Assembly: GCA_035578175.1 (NCBI GenBank)
Contig: JAQMRL010000005.1
Coordinates: forward strand, 58,385,722 to 58,449,721
Direction of reading: 5' to 3'
DNA length: 64,000 nucleotides
DNA from: Catonia carolina
Taxonomy: Eukaryota > Arthropoda > Insecta > Hemiptera > Achilidae
In this document: positions 33,801-48,900 of the stretch, one piece after another
Layout: the number at the start of each line of letters is the position of its first letter
Numbering within the stretch: position 1 is the stretch's first letter
Program-made: the position numbers and the translations under genes
The notes under the pieces: model-generated
What the model was told of the DNA's origin: nothing
The model's input: the letters and a program-made list of their open reading frames with translations, nothing else
Databases searched by the model: none

Positions 33801-36800
33801 CTCAAGACGTCCTTAAATCCTCAAGACGTGGTCCGAACTTTGCGCTGGGCAAGCTTAAAGATGGGGCTGCCGTCTAAGCTGAAAAAAGGATTATCTTTCA
33901 ATATTTACTCCGCTAAATTTTTCCGCCGTTGAATATTTCTTCCTCGTCCGTTTTTGAGGCTGTTGACTAGTTTTCACCTGTATCCGCATGCTGAGATTTA
34001 CTTCACTCTAGTGAAATAATGTGGAAATAATGTTAATAATGAAATAATGTTACTAATAATGTGAAATAATGTGGATGGTAATATCTATATTACCATCCGG
34101 AAAAATGAACTCAGGTTCTTTTAAAGTGGTTCTACCCCTCTCCATACTTTGAAAGATGACTCGCGGGTTTGGGGTCAACAGTGTTTCACAATCAAGCAAC
34201 TGAGAAAAACTTTTGAGAAGTATAACAGATTATACTAGGAGGAACAAACTCTTGTGAATATTATTCTCTTGTTATTTCTTTAAAAATAAATATTGAGTGA
34301 AATTATTTTTATTTTTTTTTATCACTATATCACCAAGTCTCAGAAGTTTTGCGGCACACCCAGCTAATTTCATGGCACACCCGTTGAGAATCAGTACTCT
34401 AGAAACTTTACTAAGTAAAACGAGGGGTGAGGTGGTTTACTATTGCTTTTCTCGCGAAGTGAAAAAGCATGTTTCTCAACATGCCAGGCCCTCTGAAAAG
34501 GAATCTACTTTCCAACCTGCAGATGACACCTTCACTTCATTCACCACAGGGTCTGACTGTATTATGAAATTAAATTCATTACTCTCATAAGAGTTAACTC
34601 TGGCTAGTGCCTTTTACACCTCTACATTTTCTGTTCTTCAGTCGTGTGCTTTAGAAATGCTTCAGTCATATAATTGGCTGACCATGTGATAAGAAACAGA
34701 ACTATTTTTTGTGGCCCTGAAACTACGAGATGGCGTACAAATAATTTAACATTTACCAGCCTGTTATGGGCCTATTTAAACAATACATACTAGAAACCCA
34801 AGAATTTATTTGCCAACTAGCTCAAGAGTTTTAAAAATTGGTTGGGTAGTTCCTCAGATTAGCTCGTACAAACAAATAAAATTTACAATATTACTATAGA
34901 TAAATTAGGTATTATTAATAATAGAAAATATTATTATAGGTAAGGGTATATAAATTACTATAAGCGAAAAATAAAATTTGTTGAGATAGATTAATCTTGA
35001 GCACAAACGATAGTTTAATAATCGACCTTTGTATTAGTATACAAACGAACGATTATTATCGATTTTATTTATCGAACGAGTGCTCTTTTAATAATGTAAA
35101 AAGAAAAATAATATAGTGTAATATTAAATAAATTGGCAATTAGAATCCATTGTCGTTACCTTTCCAATTCTAGGTAACTGCAATCGGTGCTGACATTTCT
35201 TACCTTAATTCCTTTCTCTTTACCTTCTTTAAAGTTATTAAAGGTAGAAATCCATTTTATGAGACGACGCGACTAGTGGCTGGTGGCAATTTTTAAAAAG
35301 GCTTACCTTTGACTTATGTACAAAAACAATTCGTGATTTCTGTATCTACTCTTCAAGAAGAATCGAATGACACTATTTTTGTTTCCACATTCCGAATTTT
35401 ATTTTTAGGGTTCCGGTTTTGGGTCACTTCCAGTCAAAACTGGAACTCCAAACCCAATCCAGGCCCACTAAATTTTTCTATAGATTTTGTATCTGAAAAC
35501 TGTTGTTATCTCTTGTAGTTTCTGACTTTGATTTTTTGACTTCCAGTTTTGGGACACTTCCGGTCAAAACCGAAACTTCAATCAAATTTAGGCCCACTAA
35601 ATTTTTGTGTAAATTACGAATCCGAAAACTGTTTGTTGCTATTTTTGTAGGTTCTGACATCTTGGTGGACAAAACAAAATGATAGATGATGATTTTAAAA
35701 ATGGCCTTCAACAATACGAACAATGAATTAGTGACCGCTTAGGTAGATAATGGACCTTACACTACAACCATAACCTTATACTACATTACATTTACATATA
35801 AACTTATTTATCTGCATTTTTATCTGTACTTTTAAATTTATGCACAAGGTGGGAAATTATCCAATATCTAATTGTGGTTTCCAACTATTAACCCTTCGCG
35901 GGCAGAATTAGTTTCATGTCACAGACGCATTTAATTATTATGACTTAGGGTAAAAGAATGGTTTTTAGAAAAATGTGTTTTCCTGGATAGAAAACTAATT
36001 TTAAAGGCTCAGAATTAATACAAATTTCATCAACTAATTTTTTCTTAACTTTTACTCAATAATAATGGATGCGGATAAATCCGTCTTTATTCCTGAGTAA
36101 CGTGACGTATGCAGATACATCCGTAAATAGAACTAATTAAAAAAATATGTATACGTTGAATTGCAGAATAAAGAGAGAAAACAAATTTACAATTACAAAG
36201 ATTGTTTAAATAAATATTATGGTTAAATTGGACGAACGTAATACATTTAAGAAGTAACGAACAGAGGAAGCACGATTGATATGAAATACCGACCTCGTGG
36301 CAGCCAGGAAACACTGACGAGCTATACTGTCAGCCGATCTTCCACATGCACAAATTTCCTGGAATATCATATATTTTGGCGTAATTTTTGATGATTATTA
36401 AGACAAATTTTAGTCAATTTGTTTTTTGATTTAATTTGTAAATAGTCATTTACTTCGCATGCCAGCACACAGCCTTCCCATACGAGAATAGAAATGTAAA
36501 CCTTGAAAGAAGCGAGGTTGGGAAGACCCAAAAAGAAATGGATGATGGAACAGGTCACTGAGCCTAATCCTTGTCGGATGGTGGTGATGATGAATGCGCA
36601 GATATTTTTTTGATTTAATTTGTAAATGTGTTCATATATCCGCTATATGACCAGAATCATTTGAAACTGTATGCGGATATATCCGCAAAACGAACTGTGC
36701 AAAAGATATTTTAGTGGATATATCCATCAATAGTCTGCGAAGGGTTAATTAAGATAGGTCAATTTAGTGAGGAGATAACTCTTCACTAGTGTATATTACA

Positions 36801-36888
36801 CCTCTATCTCTTCTGTTCTTAAATACTTCAGTCATGCAATTGGCTGGCCGTGTCTTAAAAAATAGAACTATTTAGTTGTCCTAGAATA

Positions 36889-36947
<59 letters not shown>

Positions 36948-39900
36948 ACTAAAGAGTGTTTTAGATCCATGCATACATAAGTTATACACATAAATCGCGC
37001 GCGCCCATACACGTACACACAAACAAATATTCGTGATTCAATAAAGTTTATCTAAAACATCATTCTAGAAAAACATTTTTTTACTTTAAGGAGCGATGGT
37101 CATTGAAATCCCAGGGTACAAAATTTGTGTACCCTCACAACACTTTCTAGTTCATACTAGAAAAAAATCAATTTCTTGAAAGTAAGAATAGGTATGCATA
37201 GATTAACATAACATATGCTTGCATAATAAATTAAGCAAAATAAACAAATTCTTTTCTTTTTTTTATAGTCATACATAATCAGTAAGAGGTTATGTTAGCT
37301 GAACTATTCTTAACTGCTTGAAATCAAACTATCCTATCTATGGTACTGTGTTTCTTTTTATTGCATGTCACTACATTTAAATCGAGTAAAATTTACACGA
37401 GATCATTTTCAACATGTCTTTTTTTTATTTTTTATTATTTTAGAATAAAAACATGTATTACTAAAATGTAGTAAAAATAAAAGAAATTTTATGTAATGTG
37501 AGAATGTTAGGTATAGAAATTTTATAAGAGGTAAGTTAAGCGTGTAGTCTATTAAAGGAGTTGCGTGCGGGGATAGTATGGTTGCGTTTACCGGATCATG
37601 TATCTTTGTTTAAATGAAATAATGTTTTTACTGTTTAGCAATTTTTACTTATTTTATGGCAACGTTTGCTGATGACATTGCTCTTTTTTTTAGATCCTAG
37701 GAGTGTCACTAGATAGATCTTTATCTTAGGATTTTTATATCGATCTTACCTGTAGTAAAATATCGTCTGATGTATTTGCATTTAAACAAATTGCCAGATT
37801 AAATAGAGTAAATACTGCATAACGAACTGTATCTTAGGTGTGTCACTAGATAGATCTTTATCTTAGGATTTTTATATCGATCTTACCTGTAGTAAAATAT
37901 CGTCTGGTGTTTTTGCATTTAAACAAATTGCCAGATTAAATAGAGTAAATACTGCATAATAAACTGTATCTTAGGATTGTCACTAGATAGATCTTTATCT
38001 TAGGATTTTTATATCGATCTTACCTGTAGTAAAATATTGTCTGATGTATTTGCATTTAAACAAATTACCAGATTAAATAGAGTAAATACTGCATAATGAA
38101 CTGTATCTTAGGATTGTCACTAGATAGATCTTTATCTTAGGATTTTTATATCGATCTTACCTGTAGTAAAATATTGTTTGATGTATTTGCATTTAAACAA
38201 ATTGCCAGATTAAATAGAGTAAATACTGGATAATGAACTGTATCTAGATTGTAGTGGTGTTCAGATCGCGATTTTATGAATACAGTCCAACCTCGATTAT
38301 CCGGGCTCACCTCCGGTTACACCCACCCCGTAAAATCGAAATCCGGGTTAATCCAAACACACAGTATTACATAGTACATGTACCTATGAATGCCCATATA
38401 TATAGGTATATTCTTTTCTTTTTTTATAGTCATACATAATCAGTAAGAGGTTATGTTAGCTGAACTTAACTGCTTGAAATCAAACTATCCTTTCTGTGGT
38501 ACTGTGTTTCTTCTTATTGCATGTCACTACATTTAAATCGAGTAAAATTCACATGAGATCATTTTCAACATGTCTTTTTTTATTATTTTAGAATAAAAAC
38601 ATGTATTACTAAAATGTAGTAAAAATAAAGGAAATTTTATGTAATGTGAGAATGTTATTTACTTATTAGAAAATATAGGTGGACTCATCTATATGCATAG
38701 GTGGACTCATCAGTAAGATGCCTATGATCATTCTCTTCTTCGTCGATTACGTTTCCTTCTTCCGGGTCCTCTTCTCGGATATTCTGGACGATTTCTTCAG
38801 GACTAAGGCATGTAAACTGTGAAGCTTCTCCATCGCAATCGAACCACTCCAAAATGTCTTCTCGATTCAAGTTTTCACCTCCCTACATCGATTGAGCGAG
38901 ACGAGCGAGATTTTCAGCCGTTTCTTCAATTGGCCAAATTACCACATAATGCAGATAATATTTTTACGACACGTAAATCCCGCAATCTTTGTAAGACCGT
39001 GGAAAATCAAAAAAAATTCAGTACTGATTGTACCGTATTATGGGGTTTTCTAATATACATTATACTTACAAACATACATAATGACCCTTCAAGAAAATCA
39101 GGTATACAAGAGTTGCGGCCACGCCTACAATTATGTTACATCAAAAGAAAAATGATATTTTCCCTGTCGCGACCGCAAAGTTACTTTTGTTTCGGCGCCG
39201 ACGCAGGTGTTCCCATTATCACGATACCGGATGATCATGACCCCGGTTAATCCGAATATCGGTTAACCGAGGCCCGGTTAATCGAGATTGGACTGTAATT
39301 ATTTTTCCGATCCAGATTAGGTTGGATAATCCAGACATCCTAATAAACGACAGAATTAGAACTGCCTTAAAATTTTACTTTATGAAATACAAATTAATAA
39401 ATTAATTACTATCAATTTGGTGGTTTAATCGATAATATTCTTCACATATAAACTGAAGATCTCGGGTTTCATTCTAGGTCAAAAAATTCTGGAATATATT
39501 CAAAAATCTACAGTATATCTAAAAATGATTAAGGTGTTTTTTACCTGATTTGGTCTGATCTTCCACTGGATTAATTCCGACGAATCTTTTTCTTTCTCTA
39601 TATACAATGTGGGTAAGGAAAGTTTTCGTGCCAAATTTTTTAAATCAATTTTTCCCCAGAAATATACATTTCCAGATCCCCTGATCTCAAAAAAAATCAT
39701 GTTTTTATTTATTCTTCTTATAAAAATAAAATAAATCTTTATTTGTCAGAGACCAAAAATGGAATAGACATCGCCAGATACAGTTAAACGTACTTTTTAA
39801 TTATTTTAACAAACAATATTTTTTTACGATTAAGTATTAACTAAAACAAAACAAAAATAACTAATTCATTAAATTACTACTTAATTGTACATTGGGATTC

Positions 39901-42900
39901 TGCTATATATTTACACTACTTAACAATGTTTCATAATTCTAAAATCTACACACATTAAATTTAAAGAGCATTCATTGTAAGATAATTTAAGAATTCTTGA
40001 TCAGAATAAAATGCATGTTTTTTTAAAAAATCTTTTACTTCCCGATCAAAGGTTTTTAAATTAAGGAGTCTTATTTTAGGTAGTAATCTGTTGAAAAACC
40101 GAATGGAATTGTAGTGAATTCCTTTCGAGAACTTTGAAGTTCTATATTTTTCAATTCTGAAGTCATCGTTGTGTCGAGTTTCATAATGATTGTACTTATT
40201 TTTTGTAAATAACACAGTGTTCCTTTTCGCGAGTTTTAAAATTTCATATACCTATATAAAGAGACGGTAAGGAAAGAATATTGTATTTAACAAACAATCC
40301 TTTGCAAGAATAATGCCTTGGAATGTTTGCAATAATTTTCTAATTGCACATTTTTGTATGCGAAAAATCTTAAGGCGTTCGGTTGAGTTGCCCCACTGCG
40401 CGATCTCACAGCTGAGTACAGAGTGGAATAACGCAAAATAAGTAATTATCTTATCTTCTTCCGACAAGATTTTCCGGAGATTCCGCAAAATAAAACATAA
40501 TATGACGAATAGGTAAAAAAGGTAAAATAACACATAGAGACATTATGTCTATGTTTTTGAACAAAATAACAAAAACGGAAAATAGTACGAAGTTCAAACT
40601 TGTATCTTAAGGATGATATATTACCGAATGAAGTTAGGTATCACGAAAAACCCAAAATGAATATTTTTATCAAAATCAGTAGATCGGAAGTAGCAGTTTT
40701 ATACATACAATTTTTCGCATTTTTCAAAGCAGCTCCTATGATCTTGATTTAAATTGCGTCTTTTACTAAAGTAAGATGGTAAGCGGTGTAAGATGGTTGT
40801 AAGATGGTCGTAAGCGTAAGATGTTGGAGAAAATTCGTAGCAGTACTGTGCTTTCTTGATAAATTTTTTTTTAAAATGGTGTTCTTAATATGCATTTTAG
40901 GGTAATTGTGTATAATTAAAGTTATAAAGGATTTAAAACCTTACAACTTACCATAGCGTTTCTTTTCTAAAGCGCTTAGTTTTTAGCTGCGTTAGTTAGT
41001 GGTTTTTTATATTTTGCTCATTAAAATCAAGTCCAACAGAAGTTGCTTTTCATCTAGTGTCATTCAGCCACGACTAATAGTAGGATATATTATTAATTTT
41101 GTTTCATTGTAATCAATATCTTTATGTACTACCCTACCGACGCTTAAGAACTATTTTGTAATTCAGTTTGAAACTTTAAAAATTTTGCATACTTTTAATT
41201 TTGGGGTAACAGGTTGTATAGTTTTGGTGCCAGGTAACAAAAATGTATTTGAAATATATATTTTTTGACTTTACAAGATTTTTTATTCTCAACTGTATAA
41301 AATTAACAACAAGCAAATTTGATAAAAAAAGGATGCAATTATTGACAATTTTAAGACATTGGGGAGATCGCTGCCCATTGACAGTACTCCAACCGTAATC
41401 ATTAAGTTAGTTCATTAATTTTTATTATTTTATTTTTTTGTTTTTCTTTAATTTTGATGTCTCATAATATCCCTACTCCAGAGTCGTTTCAGTCTTCGTA
41501 TAGGGAAAGTTGGTAAATCTGGTGTATCTAGGTCAACGATGAGCTGGTTCGGATTATTATGTAATTTCTTTGTAAATCGTGTGTATCGTTCGTCACATAA
41601 AAGGGAGCACTAGTTATCTGTCTTAACAGTTTGGACTGAAAGCGTTGTATTTTCAAAATGACCGACGGTTTGGCACAACAGTAAATTTGGCTGCTATGTA
41701 TATCCAGACGGGTCTAAGGTAACACTTATAAACTAGTAGTTTTAGATGAATTGCGAGTTTACATTAACTGGAAATCAACGAATACAGTTGTTTACGTCTA
41801 GCGTTCAAAGTTTTTCGCGTTTCGTTAACATGTTGGCATTTTACGAGTAAACAAAATATAAACGAACAAGCTCTTACATAAGTCAACATTTTTACTGTGG
41901 TTAATAGTTGATTGCCATAGAAAGGACATCATTAAAATAGAGAATTGCAATAGCTGTTGACCGTCCCAATAGAACAATCGCCCATTTACTATAAATAGTC
42001 ATTGCGAGAAAGTAAAAATTTATCTCGTGTTATACGAGACAAAACGAGACCCATACCTGGACCAAAGACAAGTTGAGAATGTGCGAGTAATGAAATACTG
42101 TACCTAATAAAAGCGTAAAGAATACTAGATCAAGGTCTTCTTTTTATGGTTAACACTCATAAAGTAATTAAACTGACCGTACTAAAAATATTTTTTATAT
42201 ACTTTTTGTTCTCTCTTTTTGTAGCTTGTTGGCTATTGTATTATTGTACTTGCCTTACAATAGCCTAAAAGACTAGTGTTTGTTTTTGTGTATGCACGTG
42301 TGCGTGTGTGTGTAAACTAATGTTTTCTCAACCAAATATTAGTTTACAGTTATAAATAATTAAATTACCGATTAATTTACGAAAGAAAATATGTGTAATA
42401 ATCATCATGATAAAGTTATTTGGCCTTAAACACAAAAACGCGCTCACTAAAATTATAATTGCTAGTGACGTATCAGTTACACGATAGTAACATTATATAA
42501 TTTTCAAGTTAGATAAAGGTTAGCATGTGAGTCAGTGTTAACATTAAATAGCACGCAAATGATACGTAACATTCATATTTCAGTCTTAAAATTAAAGTAT
42601 GCTAAAGGTTTTGTAGCGTGCTTTTTATGCGTTGGTTGTACGGTACTGAACACATAAATGCATTTCATCGTGCTGTTATTAGGTTTCTTAAACTAAACTA
42701 TTTTTTTTTAAGTGAAAGACTACAGAATTTAATATCAAATTTTTATCTGTAGGTGATTTTTTTCTTTTTTATATGATTATACCTACATGCACGGGGGAAA
42801 AGTGGAAAATAAAATTGTCAAAAAGTGGAAATTGTCAAAGAAGTGGAAAATAAAAATTGTCAAAGAAACTTTAAAAATTGTTCTTCGAGTGTTATAAACA

Positions 42901-45900
42901 GTATTAAGAATCAATTTTTTTTACGTTTGACTGTTCTGCAGTTTCTGCTAATGCAGACGGTGGATAATGATGATAATGAAAATGAGTGATGAAAATACCA
43001 GACCTGACCGGGAATCGAACCCGGGACCCCGGCGTAGAATCCAGTTGTGCTAACCACAACGCCAACGGACCGGCCAGATATTAGTATATTAGGTACTTAA
43101 AAGGTGATCGTGTAATGTGTTCTGTTTTGTCGAAAATGCGTTATTATTATTTTTATCAAGTTAATTTTTTTTTAGTTTATTTAAAGTCGAATCAACAGAT
43201 CGGTTATTAGCGACTACGTGTGGGTTTTAACTTGCGAATATTTCCAGACCCTAGCCGGGAATTGAACCCGGGACCTTCACGTTGAAGGCTAGCACACTAC
43301 CACTAAGCTACGGAGGCAGTCTAAAGTATTTTTTGTTAGTATTTGTTTAAAGTATATATATTTAAAAAGATAAAGTTTTTTTGCGTTTTAGTCTCAGATG
43401 CCACTGGATTGGTTCTAGTCAACCTTTTTTATTAAATGCTCTTCACGTGCAGATTTGTCAACACCTGTAAATTTTTCCCCAACTTCAAAAGTAATTCAAA
43501 AAATAAAAAAATATGTTATATTTTAACACTGTTTTTTGAAGATTTACCATACAGAAATCTTGATTAATAAATTAGTACCCTCCAAGAAGAATAATTGGTG
43601 CAGTCGTAAAACTGAACCATTGTGCAGGTGGTTTATTAGTTTTCGTTGAAATTGTGCCGTTCTGGAAATCGTCTGCTGATGGCCGATTCGTTTGGAGATT
43701 TTTATAGTTTTTTAAACGTTGTTGTTGTTTAGGTCATCAGCTGAAAGACTAGTTTGAACCCCTAGAAATTTTACTAAGAACGAGAAGTGAGGTGGTCTAC
43801 CAATGCTTTCCTCAATAAATTGAAAAGTATACTTTCAGCATGCCAGGCCCTCGGAGAAGCACACACTTTCCACCCTGAAAAAATGAAAAACCCTTCACTT
43901 CATAACTACAAGGTCTAACTACAAGATGGCTGTATAATGAAATTCATTACTCTCAGAGGATATAACTATGACTAATGCATTTTACACCTCAACCTCTTCT
44001 GTTCTTAAATGCTTCAGTCATATAATCAGCTAATCATGCTATAAGAAACATAAGTATTTTATGCACTAGTTAATCGAGTACAAATAAACACTCTACCAGT
44101 CTGTTAAACGTAGACAACTAAAATGTCACTGCCCAATACGAATCTTGAGTCCTTACCGTAAAAAATGCTATTCAAAAATTTAAAATCGTCATAGTAAGTA
44201 TGGATTACTTTGTATCCGTTTGGCGCCCTCATTTTCAAAATCTTCAGAATATTTTTGAAATACCAAATTTTTCAGATAATTAGATTTTAGATTATTTTTA
44301 TATTGCAGTAAAACCTCAAAACGACCACGTACGGTGAACTCAATAAGTGGTCGGTTTGAGAGGTGATCGTTTTGGAGAAGTGGAGGTCAGGACAATACCC
44401 TAATTAAAATAACTTCATTATTATAAAAAGTGTATGATTATTTACACCAAAAATATTGTTTACATAAAATTATTTAGTTAATTATACATATTATACATAT
44501 TAATTAATGATATGAAATATTTTTCCGCCAAACGACGCTGCGACAATCCTTTTTCACTATCATTAATTACGTACGTCTACACATGTTTTAAGAGTTAAAA
44601 TTGTTTGTTTATAACCTTTTTGAGACATTTTATTTTTATTTTACTCCTAATTTGTGTACGTTGCAATCTGTTCAATTTAGAACAATAAGCAACCCCATGA
44701 CCCAATGAGATGAGGATGATGTGTATGACGTACAAATGAGGTGTAGTCTTGTACAGGCCCAGGCCCAGGGAGTATGATTAATTGAACCCTAACCATCAAG
44801 TTATACCGGTAACCACTGTCTAGTATTCAAATCCGTATAAAATTAACTACCTTTACGCATTAAATTTGAACCAGGGATTACCTTCGTCTCCGAAAATCAT
44901 CTGTTGAACAGCTGACTCGCGGCGACGACTTTACCTCTAGACCAACCCAGTGGTTTAATTTTCCTTTAAACTGAAAAATTAATAACAATGTAGGCTACTC
45001 TATCAACGACTGTAATTTTAATTACTGTACTGTAACACTACATCAGACGTACTTACAAACCGACCGAAATGAATAAACTACTACTACAAATGTTTATAGG
45101 GTTTGGTACAAACGTCATTGGTCAATGGCGTACATGCAACATTACATTTTTGGTAGGGGTGAAGCCGAAGGTGTTTGTGTAATTTTTGTGGTTTTCCCAC
45201 TAATACAATAGAAGTTTAAGCTTGTTAAATTGTACGTGTTATACTGTATAAGCTTATAAATCTGCCAATTTTCGAGGTAGCATTATCAATATGTAGCGCA
45301 TGGCTATTCTGTATTAATACGTTTGTCCATCTACCTCTAATTTCTACTATATTATTAAATTAAAGTGGACGCTTTTGCTCGTTTTTACCGGTCGTGGTCG
45401 GATTAGAGAGTGGTCGTTTAGTGAAGGTCAATTTTTATGGGGAAGAATAGTTAATGTTTTGGTTCCCGAAAAAATTGGTCGGTTAGAGAGTTGGTCGCTT
45501 AGAAGAGGTGTTCATTTGTGGAGGTTTTACTGTATACATTTAGATTTTAGATATTTAGCTCTAGAACTAGCAGATCAAGATCAAATGAACATTCCACCTA
45601 TCTGTTTTAAACGTAGAAAACTAAAATATCACCGCCAATCACATGTCTCGAGTCCTTACCGTAAAAAATGCGATCCAAAAATTTCAAATCGTCATATGAA
45701 TTCGGTGGTACCCTGTTCGGTGACCTCATTTTTAGAATCTTCAGAATATTTTTGAAATACCAAATTTTTAAGTTATTTAGAAATATATTTTGTAATTCAG
45801 GCAATGATAAAGCATCTAATTAAAAAACTAACGAAATTGAATTTTGTTATAATTCTAAGTTACAACATTAAGTAATCTTTACACGACTTGACTATATAGT

Positions 45901-48900
45901 ATTTTAAAATTATGTCTAATTAATTTTTGCTTTCAATTTTTTTCGTTAATGCAGTTGTCGTCGACTAGGTATGAACATGTGTGTGTATATTTTACATAAA
46001 AATACTTTAGTATTGGTGTTGTAGGGTAACCTAGTTTGTTTATAAATTATACAGGAAAGTTGTAAAAATGTGTAAGAATCTTAACGTTTTTAACTTCTAA
46101 CTAGTAGCCTACACTGTCTAGTTTTAGTAGACTAACTAACGAACAACTTTTTGTTGATCATTATTACTGACCATTAGCTAAATATTGCTTAATAATATCA
46201 TTATATTATTCTTATTATTAATCACGGTTGCCAACTTAAATAGCTAAAATTATTTATTTATATTGTACTCTTTTTCATTGAAAACATTAGGGTTCACGTA
46301 TACATAGTTTAAATTTTGTTCTTTTCCAAAATTTCTTCATTTTTCACTGTTTCGTATCTTCACTTCCTTTCTCGGTTCATAATTATTTTCCCCATTTACC
46401 GAAAGCAGTACATAACAGGCAAATGGAGTAATTAAATTATTTGTACTCGATCTGCTAGTTCCAGGACTACAAAAATTAGTTCTGTTTCTTATGACATGAT
46501 CACCCAATTATATGACAAACATTTAAGAACAGAAGAGGCAGAGGTGTAAAATATACTAATCAGAGTTATCTCCTCTGAGAGTAATGAATTTCATTATACA
46601 ACCAGACCCTGTGGTGAATGAAGTGTCATTTACAGGGTGAAAAGTAGATGCTTTTCAGTGGACCTGGCATGCTGATAAGCATACTTTTCCACTCAGTGAG
46701 AAAGGCAATGTAAACCACCTTATTCCTCGTTTTACTTAATAAAACCACTAGATGTTCAAACCACTTTTTTGGTTGATGACCTAAACAACAACAAATGCAG
46801 AACATCTGATAAATTCAATAAGAACGTTGTATTGCAACCCTTGCATTGTTCTGGACTTGGATGGAGAATTAAGTGATCCTGGGACAAGGGTGTACTGTAT
46901 CACTGACACTTTTCAACATATAAATAAAGAAGCTTTCCGCTTATGGAAAATGGATGTAGATTTAAAAATCAGACTTCAATCTAATATTCTTTTAGATTCA
47001 GCCATGATGGTACGTATATCATGGTATATTCTCACCATGATGGTAAGGTTGTTTTTCAAGATAGTAAAAATAATTTGCAAAGGACCTTTTTAGATTTTGT
47101 GATTTTTTTTCATCAGTTTAATTAGGTAGTTAATTTCTAGTTACTAAAATTTGGTGTGGAACACGCACACGACTTTCTCTTTTTGACTGTCTTTTACGCC
47201 TCTACCTTTTTTGTTCTTAAATGCTTCAGCCATATAATTGGCTGACCAAATGATAACAATAGAACAATGTTTTGTATCCCTGGAACTAGCAGATCGAATT
47301 CCAATAATTTAACACTCCTTCTGTCTCTTATGGGCACAATGACATAATATATAATAAAGAGTATTTACCTATAGCAATTTCATTTATTACTTCATTTTAT
47401 GTTTTAGGCATGACTCTTCTATTACATACAACTAACCTCGAACATTACGATGCACATAATAAAATCAGTGAAGGTTTCTAAATTAAACTAAGCGCCCTCC
47501 GTGAATGATTTTATCACTTTGTCGTCCTTTCACTCAATTTAAAGATCCGTTTCGAAATGTAACACCTAGTGTTAAGGTATGCAAGACGAACATCAAATCT
47601 TCACCGTTGTTCATAAAATAACACCAATTATGTTGTAAATAGTTTGTTAACTCTAACGAATATATTGTAATAATAGTATAATAACTCTGCAATTGCCAAA
47701 ATTATAAATTAATTGTAGTCCTCATTAAATTTATTTTCTCCGTTAACTTTTTACTTTCTCTTTCACTTTATGAACATTATAGAGAAGAAAAGTATTGTTT
47801 TAATAACGATTTTTCAAAATCACTTTTTCAGGTGTTAAACATACACGATACTCGCTATATACAAGGTCTGTTCAAAAAATAACCGAACTTTTGTTTTTAA
47901 ATGTTTATTATTAATTTTACATATTATTCGTCTTTGTTCTTGTTAAAGTACTTCCCTCCCCTATTCACATACTTTTCCCAGCGATGTTTCCTCTTCACAA
48001 AGCCGTCCTGGATAGCTTTGTTTGAGGAGTGCTTCAATGTTTGTGACGAGTTTTCTTTAATGTTATCAACAGTCTCGAAACGGCGTCATTTCATCACCGA
48101 TTTAAATTTCAGAAATAAAATAAAATCACAAGAAGCCAGATCTGGTGAGTATGGAGGATGAGGAGGACAGTCATCTGATTTTTGGCACAAAACTGACGAA
48201 TTGCCAAAGCTGAATTTGCGGGCGCATTATCGTGATGGAGGAACCATGAGTTGTCTCGCCACAACTCTGGTCGTTTTTTGCGAATTTTTTCACGTAACCG
48301 TTTTAAAACGCCTTCGTAGTACACACGAGAGTCTCTGATAGTCAATCGGCGATTTTCATGAACCAGATCATGGATTTTCCTAACGTGGGTGTCATCAGTT
48401 GAAGGCGAAGGCCTTCCTGGTCGAGGTTCATCTTCAATTGACTGGCGACCACTAAATCGAGAAACCATTCAAAACATTGCGTACGACTCAGAGAATCATC
48501 TCTATAATCTCATTTCAAAAGATGAAATGTTTCTGTGAACGTTTTCCAGTTTCACGCAAAATTTCACGTTGCATCGTTGCCCCCGAATATTGCACATTAC
48601 AAATATCGTCACTAGCACTTAACACGACGTAACACGGTGTAGAAAAGCCAGTTGCGCTAACCACTACGCCAACGGGCGTAGTAATATCTGAAGAACGGAA
48701 AAGCATACGAAGTTGAAATTCGGAAATTAAATTAGGTACCACAATGGAACCCGACTTGAACATTTTCATCAAACTCAAGCAAGCGAAAGTGTTAGTTTAG
48801 TCGTGCGATTTATCACTTTTTTGTAATTTCCTCAACAATGGCTCCTACGATTTTTTTTAAGTCGTCTCATTTACAAATTTTTTTACGCTCTACAAGATAA

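Larger units (their letters stand above)
38283..39295 (-). mobile_element. pogo/Tigger-like element, non-autonomous
   Basis: TA flanks both ends (38281-38282 and 39296-39297). The ends CAGTCCAACCTCGATTATCC and (reversed right) CAGTCCAATCTCGATTAACC are typical of pogo/Tigger elements. Most of the transposase is gone. Confidence 0.8.

Noticed and set aside
33597..33932. 111-codon plus-strand open frame as a gene
   Set aside because: No recognised motif, no splice signals around it, and start and stop look random; kept only as an unassigned stretch.
37692..38247. CRISPR-like or coding repeat
   Set aside because: Units are head-to-tail without spacers, and each carries stops in the RT-derived frame.
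37250..38657. LTR retrotransposon with block B as long terminal repeats
   Set aside because: No primer-binding site, polypurine tract or target duplication was seen, and one copy lies inside a TIR-bounded DNA element.
38819..39250. 143-codon plus-strand open frame
   Set aside because: It lies wholly inside the pogo/Tigger-like element, opposite to the transposase remnant.
45375..45755. 126-codon plus-strand open frame
   Set aside because: It is made of the right end of the pogo-like MITE, a family A fragment and the R-repeat.
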